64,000 nucleotides of DNA from positions 1-64,000 of the forward strand of contig JAMFSR010000032.1 of NCBI GenBank assembly GCA_026225395.1. The letters run 5' to 3'. The translations under genes were made by a program, and so were the position numbers. How positions within the stretch are numbered: position 1 is the first letter of the stretch; every line of letters begins with the position of its first letter. Source of the stretch: Granulicella sapmiensis. GTDB taxonomy: Bacteria > Acidobacteriota > Terriglobia > Terriglobales > Acidobacteriaceae. The notes beneath the pieces were generated by a model. The model made no database searches and was not told the DNA's origin. It saw only the letters and a program-made list of their open reading frames with translations. This document shows, piece after piece, positions 33,201 through 40,961 of the stretch.

Positions 33201-33833
33201 TCGTATGGTCCGGCGAATGACGATCGCGATCAACGTTTCGTGTTGAACTTTGTCTGGTCCTCTCCAAAGTTTGCAACTGCACCGCGTGCGGCGCGCTATG
33301 CGCTTTCCGGCTGGCAGTTTTCGGGGGTTGCGTTGATTCAGTCCGGTGCGGCGCTCAGTGTTTATGACGGTAACGCCGGCTCGGTGTATGGGTTGCTTGG
33401 TGGCGAGGTTCGTGCGCAGGTTGCTCCTGGCGTTCGACGCGCGACAGGAGGATCGCTGTTTTCCCGGGTCGTGAATGGGCCATACCTGAATGCGAACGCC
33501 TTCATGCGTGCGCCGGAGGTGGCGAATGGCGTGACGATCGCAGATGAGGACTTCGGCAACAGCGGTGTTGGCATCATCCGTGGGCCGGGTCAGCACAGTC
33601 TCGACCTGGCGGTGGAGCGACAGTTCCCAGTGCTGGAAGGCAAGAACCTCATCTTCCGAGCGGAGTCGTTCAACCTGACGAACACGCCGCAGTTCGGCAA
33701 TCCCAATACCTCTTTGGGATACGGCAATCCTCTATTGCCTGCGGTGGCCAGCCCGGGCTTCGGATTGATCACAGGCGAGCAAGGTGGTCCCCATCCACGC
33801 ATTATCCAGCTTGCGGCGAAGTTGCAGTTCTAA
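30291..33833 (+). CDS. TonB-dependent receptor with CarboxypepD_reg domain (Oar-like)
   Basis: The signal peptide begins MMKTVLPWTRIALLLLML and ends near CLGQ-TP. Residues about 28-115: carboxypeptidase-regulatory beta-domain (TGAVSGVVFDPANRVVADAE, GFYRVPLLPPGTYSI). Residues 120-260: plug with STRNYTQILGLSPGVVADLP and GRGAGANIDLISRSGTNQFH, then GSVWEFVRN. The rest is a barrel of many long strands (AAFVQDDVKLTRRLTVNAGL, LVLRGGFGIYFDRHSGN) ending in IIQLAAKLQF. At 1180 aa it has full family length, unlike the reduced relative at 7702. Such receptors take up unknown large ligands or act in protein/polysaccharide export. It is followed 12 bp later by the HPr-kinase-like gene, so it probably heads an operon of four genes under the TGACA box. 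Confidence 0.9.
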   Translation: MMKTVLPWTRIALLLLMLWVEGQVCLGQTPGTGAVSGVVFDPANRVVADAEVVATNEQTHTSRHVSTNSEGFYRVPLLPPGTYSIAITAAGFATGTARAVLVTVSETSSVNLMLKVAGTSSAVQVDGSEIAELESSTLGGLVDHAAIEALPLSTRNYTQILGLSPGVVADLPTPTGLGNGTQNVAANGATPTANNIQFNGVDANNLQENSAALSQLYEVGVAIPAPDTIEEFRVQTANFDAAYGRGAGANIDLISRSGTNQFHGSVWEFVRNNIFDANDFFSKLTGQPRADVKQNEFGAATGGYLRKDHTFFFVSYQGITQVNGLGSLKTAELPQFTSSRTAAALGAQFCPANHLDSRGQPSLGYMTAAGGTQVACDGSNINPVALAILNAKLPNGQLAIPNPQVALPPSTGTDPTDQLPLGLSTFSPPSYYREDQFTTNGDQVLSAKNTLAARFFYSRATFVLPFAPNGENLPGWNTNALNRNTDFVLADTHVFNAGLVNIARFGYIRFDGLVTQENPISAQDVGIGTPTGVSGPGSNLPFTTVGGFVFGDGGTPTDWSVTNSFHWQDTVALTHGRHNARFGVEVKRHEVDENQPQQIDGNITAPTIDDFLLGESATQNGSPLGLSNLSGSGAGAGIFRRDERYTDLAAFVQDDVKLTRRLTVNAGLRYEIFGAPVEAHGRLANFDANTAQIGAIPATGTLQGFVVPSNFQGPVPQGVVKNSFAGFYKTPYGDVSPRLGFVWQTFDRPVLVLRGGFGIYFDRHSGNVPEQTLGQAPFALAQGDFGPQNGPATLQNPYSPLLPQASTFPVFSPLVPGGFPFIEGTNPYLLDGKTYEYNLNVQYALGRDYLLQVGYVGSQSTHRSGQVEFDQSLLASPQNPVNGETTNTSNNVVARMPIQGVSPGSLFTDSAFEANFNALEASVTKRMQRGFELQASYTWSKNLDEVNGEGGIDTFELQLPTNNQRALRESSYGPANDDRDQRFVLNFVWSSPKFATAPRAARYALSGWQFSGVALIQSGAALSVYDGNAGSVYGLLGGEVRAQVAPGVRRATGGSLFSRVVNGPYLNANAFMRAPEVANGVTIADEDFGNSGVGIIRGPGQHSLDLAVERQFPVLEGKNLIFRAESFNLTNTPQFGNPNTSLGYGNPLLPAVASPGFGLITGEQGGPHPRIIQLAAKLQF

Positions 33834-33845
33834 CAGCGGAAAGGA

Positions 33846-34844
33846 ATGACGATGACAGTTCTAGAGATAGAGGCGGCCTGCAATCTTGCAGAGGCGCCAA
33901 AGTCTTTGAAGCAACCGCTGGAGCTTCCCGAACCAACACTGGTGAAAACGTTCTATCCATACGGGTTCCCGATGCAGCTCAGGACAAATGCGGTCGAAGT
34001 GCTGGACATGGGAGAGCGCCTATGGGGAGGCTTCGCTCCGCAGCACGCGACAAAGATGATCGTTTCCGAGGTCTATGTAACGGAAGGCGAGGCTCCGGTG
34101 TTTCCGGAGTCGCCGACCTATCGTTTCCTCCGGCCAATCTTTACGAGCATCGTCGACGGAGCGAACTATGTGCTCTCCGACCTGGAGCGTGGACGCTCGT
34201 ACACCACGATGACGCGCGGTTTGCTTGAGTACCCACTTTACGTTGAGTACTTCTTCATGATGGTGCCACTGTCTACGCTGCCAGCGAAGACCGTCCATGC
34301 CGCGTGTGTTGCGTTGGACGGACGCGGCGTGATGCTGTGTGGCGATTCCGGAGCGGGAAAATCGACATTGTCTTACGCGTGTGCCCGCGCCGGATGGGAG
34401 TATGTCTCCGACGATGGATCCTACTTGCTTGATTGCGAGCGACGAATCGTTTCAGGCAATTCACACCAGGTGAGGCTACGTCCTTCAGCGGCAGAGTTAT
34501 TTCCCGAGTTGCAGGGTCTGGCTCCGACGCCGCGGGCAGCCGGCAAACCGTCGATCGAGTTCTCGACCGTTCCCATGCAACACGTGAAGCGAAGGGCGAG
34601 CGTGCAGGTGGACAGCATCGTCTTTCTAAACCGCAAGTCGGGATTGCCACCAGCCTTGCTGCCATATCGCAAGGATGTGGCGCGTTTGTACATGAATCAG
34701 ACGATCTTCGCCACGGAGGAGGCATCACGCAGCCACGCACAGTGTATCGACCAGATGCTCGCAGCCGATGTCTATGAGCTTCGTTATACGGATCTGGATT
34801 GGGCCATCGACAGGCTTCGTACGCTTGTGTTGGAGCGTCGGTGA
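33846..34844 (+). CDS. HPr-kinase-like (HprK-related) protein
   Basis: The N-terminal 140 residues form a beta-rich domain (TYRFLRPIFTSIVDGANYVL). Then comes the kinase core: HAACVALDGRGVMLCGDSGA with GKST, a Walker A, followed by GWEYVSDDGSYLLDCERRIV, the second acidic cluster typical of HprK C-terminal domains, and HQVRLRPSAAELFPEL. The full HPr kinase/phosphorylase signature loop is not evident, so it belongs to the HprK-related group. Relatives of this group phosphorylate a C-terminal serine of lasso-peptide precursors or sit beside nucleotidyltransferases of unknown role. Here a nucleotidyltransferase gene (39553) and an ABC exporter (28454) are nearby but no lasso cyclase. Its stop overlaps the GTG start of the MFS gene. 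Confidence 0.8.
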   Translation: MTMTVLEIEAACNLAEAPKSLKQPLELPEPTLVKTFYPYGFPMQLRTNAVEVLDMGERLWGGFAPQHATKMIVSEVYVTEGEAPVFPESPTYRFLRPIFTSIVDGANYVLSDLERGRSYTTMTRGLLEYPLYVEYFFMMVPLSTLPAKTVHAACVALDGRGVMLCGDSGAGKSTLSYACARAGWEYVSDDGSYLLDCERRIVSGNSHQVRLRPSAAELFPELQGLAPTPRAAGKPSIEFSTVPMQHVKRRASVQVDSIVFLNRKSGLPPALLPYRKDVARLYMNQTIFATEEASRSHAQCIDQMLAADVYELRYTDLDWAIDRLRTLVLERR

Positions 34845-36151
34845 TCGAGATATCGCTGCTGACGGAAGAAGCCCACGTCTCCTTTTGGAGACGCCCAATG
34901 GGCTGGTTTGCGGAGAACAACTTCTGCCGTGATTTCTGGGTATATTTCAGCGCTGTCTTTTTCTTTGACGCCGGCTTCTGCATCTATTTCTTTCTCTTCA
35001 ATCTTTATCTGCTGGATCTGCATTTTAACGAGCAGACGATGGGTCTGATCGGGGGTGCGACCACCCTTGGTTCAGTCGTAGCTACGCTACCGGCGGGCGT
35101 TCTGGTCAAGAAGATCGGTGTGCGCCCCATGCTCATCTTTTGCTATCTTGCCGCGCCGTTTGCATGCGCGGTGCGAGCGATCTGGATGTGGCAACCAGCG
35201 CAACTGGGGATGGCATTTCTCTCGGGAGCTGCGCTTTCTGCCGGCGGCGTCTGCTACCTGACGACTGTTGCGCGTTTGACCAACGAAAAGAATCGTACCG
35301 CTGCCTTCAGTCTCGTACTTTCGGCGAGTCTCGGGACGAGCGCGCTGGGCGGCATTGTCTGCGGGTATCTGCCGCGATGGCTCGCTTCTGCCGGTAGTTC
35401 CATGCGGCCTGCAGAGGTAAAGCAGCTCATCCTTTTGCTCTCCTGCGGTATTGCGCTGCTTGGGGTCTTTCCGGTCCTGCGTCTACGGATCCCGCGAGCC
35501 CAGCCTGATGGAAAGACGGCAGTACCGGCAGAAGAGACGCGCTTCTGGCGCTGGCGGCCTTCGCCGTTTTTGTTGCGTTATCTTCCGTTGATGTCGTTGT
35601 GGTCGATAGTGCTTGCTTCGTTTACGCCGTTCGCCAACGTATACCTGTCTAAGCATTTGCACATTACCATGGTGCGGATCGGAGTCATCTTCTCCGTCGC
35701 TCAAGTTGTGCAATTGTGTATGGGCCTGGTGACGCCCATCATCTTTCGCTGGTTGGGAGTAATACGAGGGATTGTGATCATCCAGATCGCCACAGGCCTG
35801 GTGTTAGCCGCGCTGGCCTTGACGCATGATGTCCTGTTAGCCGTTGTGTTGTATCTGATCTTCTCTGCCGTGCAGTGGATGAGCTCACCAGGACTTTACA
35901 ACCTGCTGATGAGTCGAACACCGGATAGTGAGCGTGGCACCGCAGCGGCAATGACGCTCTTCTGCAGCGCGGTCGTCAGCTCTGCCGCGACGGCAGGGTC
36001 GGGGGCTTTGTTTACCCGCGTAGGCTATCCGGTGGTTCTATTGGCGATTGCCGCTTTGGCGATCACCGTGGCACTCGCTATGCGGTTCCTGCTTTTACCT
36101 CACGCCCATGAACCGGTGGCGCTGATGCCAGTTGAGGAAGCTCACTTCTAA
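34841..36151 (+). CDS. MFS transporter
   Basis: The start is taken as GTG 34841, which overlaps the preceding TGA (GTGA). The longer ATG frame would extend into the kinase gene. About twelve hydrophobic segments are visible (FFLFNLYLLDLHF, FGAALSAGG-type helices, SLVLSASLGTSALGGIVCGY, VIFSVAQVVQLCMGLVTPII, VVLLAIAALAITVALAM). The MFS loop between helices 2 and 3 reads GVLVKKIGVRPMLI, a D/G-x-x-x-D/K-x-x-G-R/V-R motif. The substrate cannot be inferred. It is third in the operon TonB receptor-HprK-like-MFS-GDPD. Confidence 0.83.
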   Translation: MIEISLLTEEAHVSFWRRPMGWFAENNFCRDFWVYFSAVFFFDAGFCIYFFLFNLYLLDLHFNEQTMGLIGGATTLGSVVATLPAGVLVKKIGVRPMLIFCYLAAPFACAVRAIWMWQPAQLGMAFLSGAALSAGGVCYLTTVARLTNEKNRTAAFSLVLSASLGTSALGGIVCGYLPRWLASAGSSMRPAEVKQLILLLSCGIALLGVFPVLRLRIPRAQPDGKTAVPAEETRFWRWRPSPFLLRYLPLMSLWSIVLASFTPFANVYLSKHLHITMVRIGVIFSVAQVVQLCMGLVTPIIFRWLGVIRGIVIIQIATGLVLAALALTHDVLLAVVLYLIFSAVQWMSSPGLYNLLMSRTPDSERGTAAAMTLFCSAVVSSAATAGSGALFTRVGYPVVLLAIAALAITVALAMRFLLLPHAHEPVALMPVEEAHF

Positions 36152-36171
36152 AGAGATGTGGAGGCGCATCA

Positions 36172-37938
36172 ATGCACAAAAACTTAGGTCTTGCGATAGT
36201 TTTCTTTCTCGCGAGCACCGCGCCGGGATACGCGATGCAGGCAGGACGAGTGGAGCTGTTGTGTCACCGTACAGCGAACAAAGACGTCCCGGAAAACACG
36301 TTGGAATCACTGGAACAGGCAGCGCTGCTCGGCTGTGATGTCGTCGAGCTCGATCTGCGGCGTACGCTCGATGGAAAGATCATCCTCAACCACGACGGAT
36401 TCCTCGAGCGGCTAACCGACGGAGCTGGAGAGGTGGAAACCACCTTCTACGACGACCTTCGCCTGCGTGACGCCGGCTCCTGGATGGGAGAGCGCTTTGC
36501 AGGCATGCATATTGTGTTGTTTGAAGAGGCTCTTCGCCTTGCGCGTGAGCGTGACATTCGACTGATCCTCGACATCAAGACGAAGGGCATCGGAGTAGAC
36601 GTGCTGCGGATTCTCGAACGCGAGGGCATGTTACAACGCGTGCAGTTCAACGGGGAGTGGGAGGATGTGAAGAAGCTCTATCCCGAAGGTACCGATGCGG
36701 GCGAAGGCAGAGCCTGGGTGCAGCCGGGAGTTTCCGCCGCGCAGGTGGAGGAGTACCACCGGCAGGGCAAAGCGGTGATCGCCAACTTTTCTGCGAACGA
36801 CCATGAGATGGATCTCTTCGCGATGAAGGCAGCTGTTGCTGCCGGCGTGGATGGCCTTAACGTCGACTATCCGCGACTGGGCGCGGATGCAGCCGGAAGA
36901 CCCGTCGAGGAGAAGCTGCATGCTCTTGAGCAGAGCGCGCAGACCGCGAACGGCGATGCGCGAATCCGGTCCATTCTTGAGCTGGCACGGTATCGCGGTT
37001 TCCCACTCGAATCGCATTTCGTCCACTGGCTGATGGATGAGGATGCTCAGGTGTCGCGTGCTGCAGCCCTGGCGTTAGTGGAGGCGCGCCCGCGGACGCG
37101 TCCATCCGCATTCAATCCAGCATTGCAGTCCACGCATTCGGATGTGCGAGCGAACGCGGCATGGGCCCTTGGAGCGATGCAGGCGCCATCGAGTCTTCTT
37201 CTGCCAATGTTGAAGGATAGCGATCCCGCAGTGCTGCAAGAGAGTCTGATTGCGTTCTCGTATATACCGGGTGACGCTCCGGTCGAATTGCTCAAGCCAT
37301 TGCTCGCGAACGCCGATCCTGCTGTGCGTGGCGCAGCCGCCGTAGCGCTGGCCCGGCATCAGCCGCAGTTCGCCGAGAAAGCTGTGCCGGAACAGTTGAG
37401 CCGCGAAATGACTGCTGAGCGCGCAATCTATGCGGAGCATGTGCGATCTGGCGGAGGCAAGTTTTCACAGTCGGAGATCGATCGAATTGTCGCGTCGTAC
37501 CGTTGCCAGATGGAGATGCTCCGGGCGTTGCACATGCTGGACGGAGCGGCGGTGACTCATGCGCTCGAGGCGCAGGCCTTTAGACCAACAGAGGACTATC
37601 TGCAGCCCAACGGTATGGTGGCTGCCTTCGATCTTTGGGACCGAGTTGACGTCGAGCCCGGACCGGTTGTGCAGGCGCTCGGTTCAAAAGAGGTGCAGCA
37701 GGCCAATCGCGCAGAGTGGGTCTTGATCCACGCCGGTGCAGGCGTTTTGCCGCAAGTGCGCGAGGACCTTCACAGCGAAGACCCCGCTGTTCGCAGGCGA
37801 GCGATGCAAATCTTAGCCTGGCAGGGGGATAGTTTTTCGTTGAACACTCTTCGCGCCATGCAGACTACGCAGGGACCGGATGCAGAGGTTGCCGCCTGGG
37901 CGATCGCAAAGATAGAGAGCCTGCAGCTGGAGCCATAG
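36172..37938 (+). CDS. Glycerophosphodiester phosphodiesterase fused to HEAT repeats
   Basis: A signal peptide (residues 1-22). Residues 24-255 are GDPD: ELLCHRTANKDVPENTLESL (catalytic His-Arg, PENT), GCDVVELDLRRTLDGKIILN followed by HD (the E-x-D and second His), RLILDIKTKG, and AVIANFSAND. It hydrolyses glycerophosphodiesters to glycerol-3-phosphate and an alcohol, here presumably in the periplasm. Residues 260-588 are HEAT/PBS-lyase-like helical repeats (RAAALALVEARPR, DVRANAAWALGAMQAPSSLL, PAVRGAAAVALARHQPQF, PAVRRRAMQILAWQGD), a scaffold for protein binding. The GDPD-HEAT fusion in one exported chain is unusual. GDPDs are classic Pho-regulon members, which matters for the TGACA boxes. 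Last gene of its operon. Confidence 0.87.
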   Translation: MHKNLGLAIVFFLASTAPGYAMQAGRVELLCHRTANKDVPENTLESLEQAALLGCDVVELDLRRTLDGKIILNHDGFLERLTDGAGEVETTFYDDLRLRDAGSWMGERFAGMHIVLFEEALRLARERDIRLILDIKTKGIGVDVLRILEREGMLQRVQFNGEWEDVKKLYPEGTDAGEGRAWVQPGVSAAQVEEYHRQGKAVIANFSANDHEMDLFAMKAAVAAGVDGLNVDYPRLGADAAGRPVEEKLHALEQSAQTANGDARIRSILELARYRGFPLESHFVHWLMDEDAQVSRAAALALVEARPRTRPSAFNPALQSTHSDVRANAAWALGAMQAPSSLLLPMLKDSDPAVLQESLIAFSYIPGDAPVELLKPLLANADPAVRGAAAVALARHQPQFAEKAVPEQLSREMTAERAIYAEHVRSGGGKFSQSEIDRIVASYRCQMEMLRALHMLDGAAVTHALEAQAFRPTEDYLQPNGMVAAFDLWDRVDVEPGPVVQALGSKEVQQANRAEWVLIHAGAGVLPQVREDLHSEDPAVRRRAMQILAWQGDSFSLNTLRAMQTTQGPDAEVAAWAIAKIESLQLEP

Positions 37939-37980
37939 ATGGCCGGCCGCAGACTCTCGTTGGAAGACAGTGCTTGTTGG

Positions 37981-38304
37981 TTATGGATTGAAGAACCGGA
38001 TCAACTCTTGCTCGTCATGCTGGCTGAGCGAGGCGCGGACGCGCATGTGGAGTACGACCGTTCCCGAGATATGCGGTGAGAAACCATCGGGCGCCGTGTG
38101 GCAGCGCGAGCAGTTTTGCGCATAGATGCGTTCGCCCTCGCTTCCGTAGCCTGACTTGTGAGAAGAGGCCTTGGGCTTCTCGCCGGCCTGTACCGCAGCT
38201 GAGGTTGCCGGCGCGGTCTGCGCATTCAATGGGAGCAGAGGAATAGCTGAAGCGACGACAAAAAAGAGGGGAACGAACGATCGCATAGAGTTTGACTGAG
38301 GCAT
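37981..38304 (-). CDS. Small secreted cytochrome c
   Basis: The start MPQSNSMRSFVPLFFVVASA follows an AAGGA site; MRSF, six codons later, is an alternative. The signal peptide is cleaved near LNAQ-TA. One haem motif CSRCH lies in YAQNCSRCHTAPDGFSP, and a Met in VVLHMRVRASLSQHDEQELI may be the axial ligand. The mature part is only about 80 residues, a minimal class-I cytochrome c. It starts 2 bp after the stop of the beta-barrel gene 38307-39362, so the two form an operon reading away from the nucleotidyltransferase gene. Confidence 0.85.
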   Translation of the reverse strand: MPQSNSMRSFVPLFFVVASAIPLLPLNAQTAPATSAAVQAGEKPKASSHKSGYGSEGERIYAQNCSRCHTAPDGFSPHISGTVVLHMRVRASLSQHDEQELIRFFNP

Positions 38305-38306
38305 GG

Positions 38307-39362
38307 TTATTTTCCTTTCCAAGCTGGGAAGAGAAAGCGATAGACGATGCCCGTTTCCCATATATTGCGATTTCCGGTGGAGGAGAACTGCCGCGCGTAG
38401 CTGGTGAGGATCCTGGTATTGTGCGGCAGGTTGTAATCGAGACCGAAGTCGACGCGCTGCGTATTGACCGAGGGCACGCTGTCGCTGGCCAACTTGTCGA
38501 TGCGGAAGGTCTGCTGCATGCGGAAGACCGGCTCAATGCGGCCGACCCAGCTGTCGAGTCCGCCGAAGGCCTGCGTGCGATAGTCGGCTTCCGCCCAGTA
38601 GCCCTGCGCGTGTTGACCGCGCGCATACTCGGAGCGCAGACGAAAAGCGGTGTCCTTCGGTTCCCACCAGACGTGAGTGCCGATAAAGTTCTCTCGCGCG
38701 CCCTGCAGCGAACGCCCGTACGACACGCCGACTTCGAGACGGCTGTCCGGAAGATAAAGACTGGCGCGGCCGCCGGAGGATCGCTCTGAAGTAAATTGTT
38801 CATTTCCGCTTCGTGCCGAGAAATATGCTGCGTAATCGACCGTGTACTTTTTGCGCGAAATGACTGACCCGCGCAGCTGGCCACCCAGGCCGCTGCCGGA
38901 GGACATCAGCCCGATACCGGCGATCAAAGGGCCATCCTGCAGATTATTGATCCACACCGGCGAAAGCCGCTCGTTGTAGGTGCCGAAGGGCGTAAGGAAG
39001 CTTCCGCCAATAATGGTGAGGTGTGATGAAGCGATATAGTCGCCTTGCAAGTAGGTTAGGCCGATGAAGTGTGTGTGGTTATAGCCAGGCTGATCGTTGC
39101 CGTTGGGTGCGAAGGTTTCAACCAGAGCCGCACGCGACTCGATAAGGAAATGATTGCCGATTGGCGCCGCAAGCAGCGGTTCAATAATGGGCAGGTAGGT
39201 GGTGCTGCCACCGTTCGTGCTGGTTAGAAAACCCGCACCGCCGGAAATCAATGGCGTGTCCTGGGCTGACGCGTGTTGCGTAAGCAGAAGCGCGGCGGCG
39301 GCAACAGCGACGCTCGTCGCTCGCCGTATAGCTGCGGAGAAGGAAGAGATAGGACTCGACAT
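38307..39362 (-). CDS. Outer-membrane beta-barrel protein, 351 aa
   Basis: A signal peptide (SVAVAAAALLLTQHASAQ) ends about residue 34. The mature chain has alternating strands and tight turns (IGNHFLIESRAALVETFA, SRLEVGVSYGRSLQGAR, AFRLRSEYARGQHAQGYWAE) and an aromatic C-terminal strand ETGIVYRFLFPAW, typical of porin-like barrels with about 14-16 strands. No named family recognised. It is first in a minus-strand pair with the small cytochrome c, driven from the shared divergent region with TGACA boxes on both strands (39417-39492). Pairing an outer-membrane barrel with a cytochrome c may hint at electron transfer across the envelope, but this is inference. Confidence 0.75.
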   Translation of the reverse strand: MSSPISSFSAAIRRATSVAVAAAALLLTQHASAQDTPLISGGAGFLTSTNGGSTTYLPIIEPLLAAPIGNHFLIESRAALVETFAPNGNDQPGYNHTHFIGLTYLQGDYIASSHLTIIGGSFLTPFGTYNERLSPVWINNLQDGPLIAGIGLMSSGSGLGGQLRGSVISRKKYTVDYAAYFSARSGNEQFTSERSSGGRASLYLPDSRLEVGVSYGRSLQGARENFIGTHVWWEPKDTAFRLRSEYARGQHAQGYWAEADYRTQAFGGLDSWVGRIEPVFRMQQTFRIDKLASDSVPSVNTQRVDFGLDYNLPHNTRILTSYARQFSSTGNRNIWETGIVYRFLFPAWKGK

Positions 39363-39416
39363 GACTAAACCCTATCGACAGTCCACGCGCGATGTGTCTC
39401 GGGAACATCTTCTCTT

Positions 39417-39432
39417 TGTCAGGGGATTGTCA
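39417..39432 (-). promoter_or_regulatory. TGACA box, minus-strand pair (site 3)
   Basis: Read on the minus strand, TGACA occurs at 39432-39428 and again 11 bp further at 39421-39417, upstream of the beta-barrel/cytochrome c operon. Confidence 0.5.
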
Positions 39433-39465
39433 TTCACGAATATTCGGGCAATAGAGGTAAGACCG

Positions 39466-39492
39466 TGACAATCGACTGACAGGAAAGTGACA
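39466..39492 (+). promoter_or_regulatory. 11-bp-periodic TGACA box, site 4 (nucleotidyltransferase)
   Basis: Three perfect TGACA pentamers start at 39466, 39477 and 39488. The last lies 61 bp before the start codon, with a TAGAGT-like -10 about 20 bp downstream. Confidence 0.65.
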
Positions 39493-39552
39493 ACCAATCC
39501 ATGGTCTATGCCTAGAGTCGGAGCTGTTGGGCTTGCAGAAGGGACGCTTGCC

Positions 39553-40869
39553 ATGAGCACCGTTACGAATAGTCCGGATCGATCCCGCCTCAGTCACCTG
39601 CAACAGATGCGCGAGGCTGTGCTGCTCACGTTCTGCGACGGTGCGATGCCGGAGGACTCTTGCCTGCGCAATCTCTCTGACCGGCACTGGAAGAAGCTGA
39701 TCCACTGGCTGGATACGAGCGGCCTTGCCCTTTATTTCTATGATCGCCTAAGAGAGCTGGGTCAGATCGGCATGCTCCCTATCGCTGTGCAAGAGCGTTT
39801 AGAGCAGAACCACGGCGACAACGTAGAGCGCACGCGAGGCATGCTCGCTGAGCTCGACGCCATACAGCAGGAGTTGCAGCGTGCGGAAGTAAGCTATGCC
39901 GTGCTGAAAGGTTTCTCTTTCTGGCCCTGCTCCGTGCCGGATCCGCGGTTGCGATCACAGCTTGATATTGACTTTCTGATCGCCGCTGATGGGATAGAAA
40001 AAGCCGTAAAAGTCCTTATGAAACGCGGATATCACCTCTTTGCCAAGAGCGGCAATAGTTGGGAGTTTAAGATCGGCCAGATGCGCGAGGCCTCGCTGAA
40101 GACTCTTTACAAGCCGGTGCGATATGGATGCGTTGAGCTGCATGTAGCCGCTGATCGTCGCCGGTCCGCTATGCTGGCGCGCACGCAAACCATTGATTAC
40201 GATTCAGTGTCCATGCCGGCGCTTGCGGCTGCCGATTTGTTCCTCGGCCAGGGCCTGCATGTTTTCAAGCACATCTGCAGCGAGTCCTCGCGTTCATCGC
40301 ATCTGCTGGAGTTCTGGCGTCATGTCATGGCACGCCGGTCAGATGCAGCGTTCTGGCGGGATTTGCGGGTGGCGGCAGAGCCCTATCCGCGAGCGGCCAT
40401 TGAGCTTGGTGTGGTCTTGTCGATCGCTACACAACTCATGGGTGAGTTCGCTCCGGAGGCCCTTACCGGCTGGACTGTCGACCGACTTCCGTCCTATGCG
40501 TGCCTTTGGGTGGAACTCTACGGTCGACGGGCTGCACTGGGCGGAAGCCACGGCACCAAGCTTTATCTGCTTCTACAGCGAGAGCTCGCGGCAGATGGCG
40601 CGCCGGCTTCGCGGACCGTCGCGCAGGTGCTCGTACCGCGGAGTCTCCCAAAGCTGATGACCTACGACCCGGGTCCAGAGTCGCCGGCTGACCGGCTTGG
40701 ACGGTATCGCATTAAGCTTCAAGTCTTGCGCCACAGGCTGCGTTTTCACGTGGTGGAGGATATGCGCTACCTCCTTCACGCTGTGCGCTGGCGCGGCCAT
40801 ATGGCGAGGCTCGGCCGCCCGCAAGAGCAGCGTCTTCTAGCACGTAACAAAGGAATGACAATTCGCTGA
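39553..40869 (+). CDS. Nucleotidyltransferase family protein (PF14907-like)
   Basis: The start is MSTVTNSPDRS; an upstream in-frame ATG lies between the TGACA boxes and is less likely. Residues 20-110 are helical. Residues about 125-180 hold the transferase signature: SYAVLKGFSFWPCSVPD, then RSQLDIDFLIAADGIEKAVK (R-x-x-x-D-I-D metal-binding pair) and RGYHLF, as in the NTP_transf_5 group. The C-terminal 250 residues are helical with many His/Arg. Members occur with HprK-like kinases and in lasso-peptide loci, where they modify the phosphorylated precursor; others sit in capsule loci. Here it lies between the kinase operon and the exopolysaccharide locus, so either context is possible. Confidence 0.8.
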   Translation: MSTVTNSPDRSRLSHLQQMREAVLLTFCDGAMPEDSCLRNLSDRHWKKLIHWLDTSGLALYFYDRLRELGQIGMLPIAVQERLEQNHGDNVERTRGMLAELDAIQQELQRAEVSYAVLKGFSFWPCSVPDPRLRSQLDIDFLIAADGIEKAVKVLMKRGYHLFAKSGNSWEFKIGQMREASLKTLYKPVRYGCVELHVAADRRRSAMLARTQTIDYDSVSMPALAAADLFLGQGLHVFKHICSESSRSSHLLEFWRHVMARRSDAAFWRDLRVAAEPYPRAAIELGVVLSIATQLMGEFAPEALTGWTVDRLPSYACLWVELYGRRAALGGSHGTKLYLLLQRELAADGAPASRTVAQVLVPRSLPKLMTYDPGPESPADRLGRYRIKLQVLRHRLRFHVVEDMRYLLHAVRWRGHMARLGRPQEQRLLARNKGMTIR

Positions 40870-40882
40870 CTCACGCATGACA
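40845..40882 (+). promoter_or_regulatory. 11-bp-periodic TGACA box, site 5 (exopolysaccharide operon)
   Basis: TAACA (40845), TGACA (40856), TGACT (40867), TGACA (40878), strictly 11 bp apart. It overlaps the 3' end of the nucleotidyltransferase gene and precedes the polysaccharide-export gene by about 80 bp. Confidence 0.65.
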
Positions 40883-40921
40883 CCCGGAATAACCCGATTC
40901 CTTACGGTGAAGAGAGTACAG

Positions 40922-40942
40922 AGAGGGGCAGAAAAGCCCTCT
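40922..40942 (+). other. Leader hairpin before the polysaccharide export gene
   Basis: AGAGGGGC and GCCCTCT form a bulged stem around AGAAAA between the TGACA promoter and the start codon of the first exopolysaccharide gene. It may affect translation initiation. Confidence 0.35.
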
Positions 40943-40961
40943 TGTCGTGAATCGGTGGTGT

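Noticed and set aside
28454-40869. Complete lasso-peptide biosynthetic cluster
   Set aside because: No asparagine-synthetase-like cyclase, PqqD-like protein, transglutaminase-like protease or credible precursor peptide was found.
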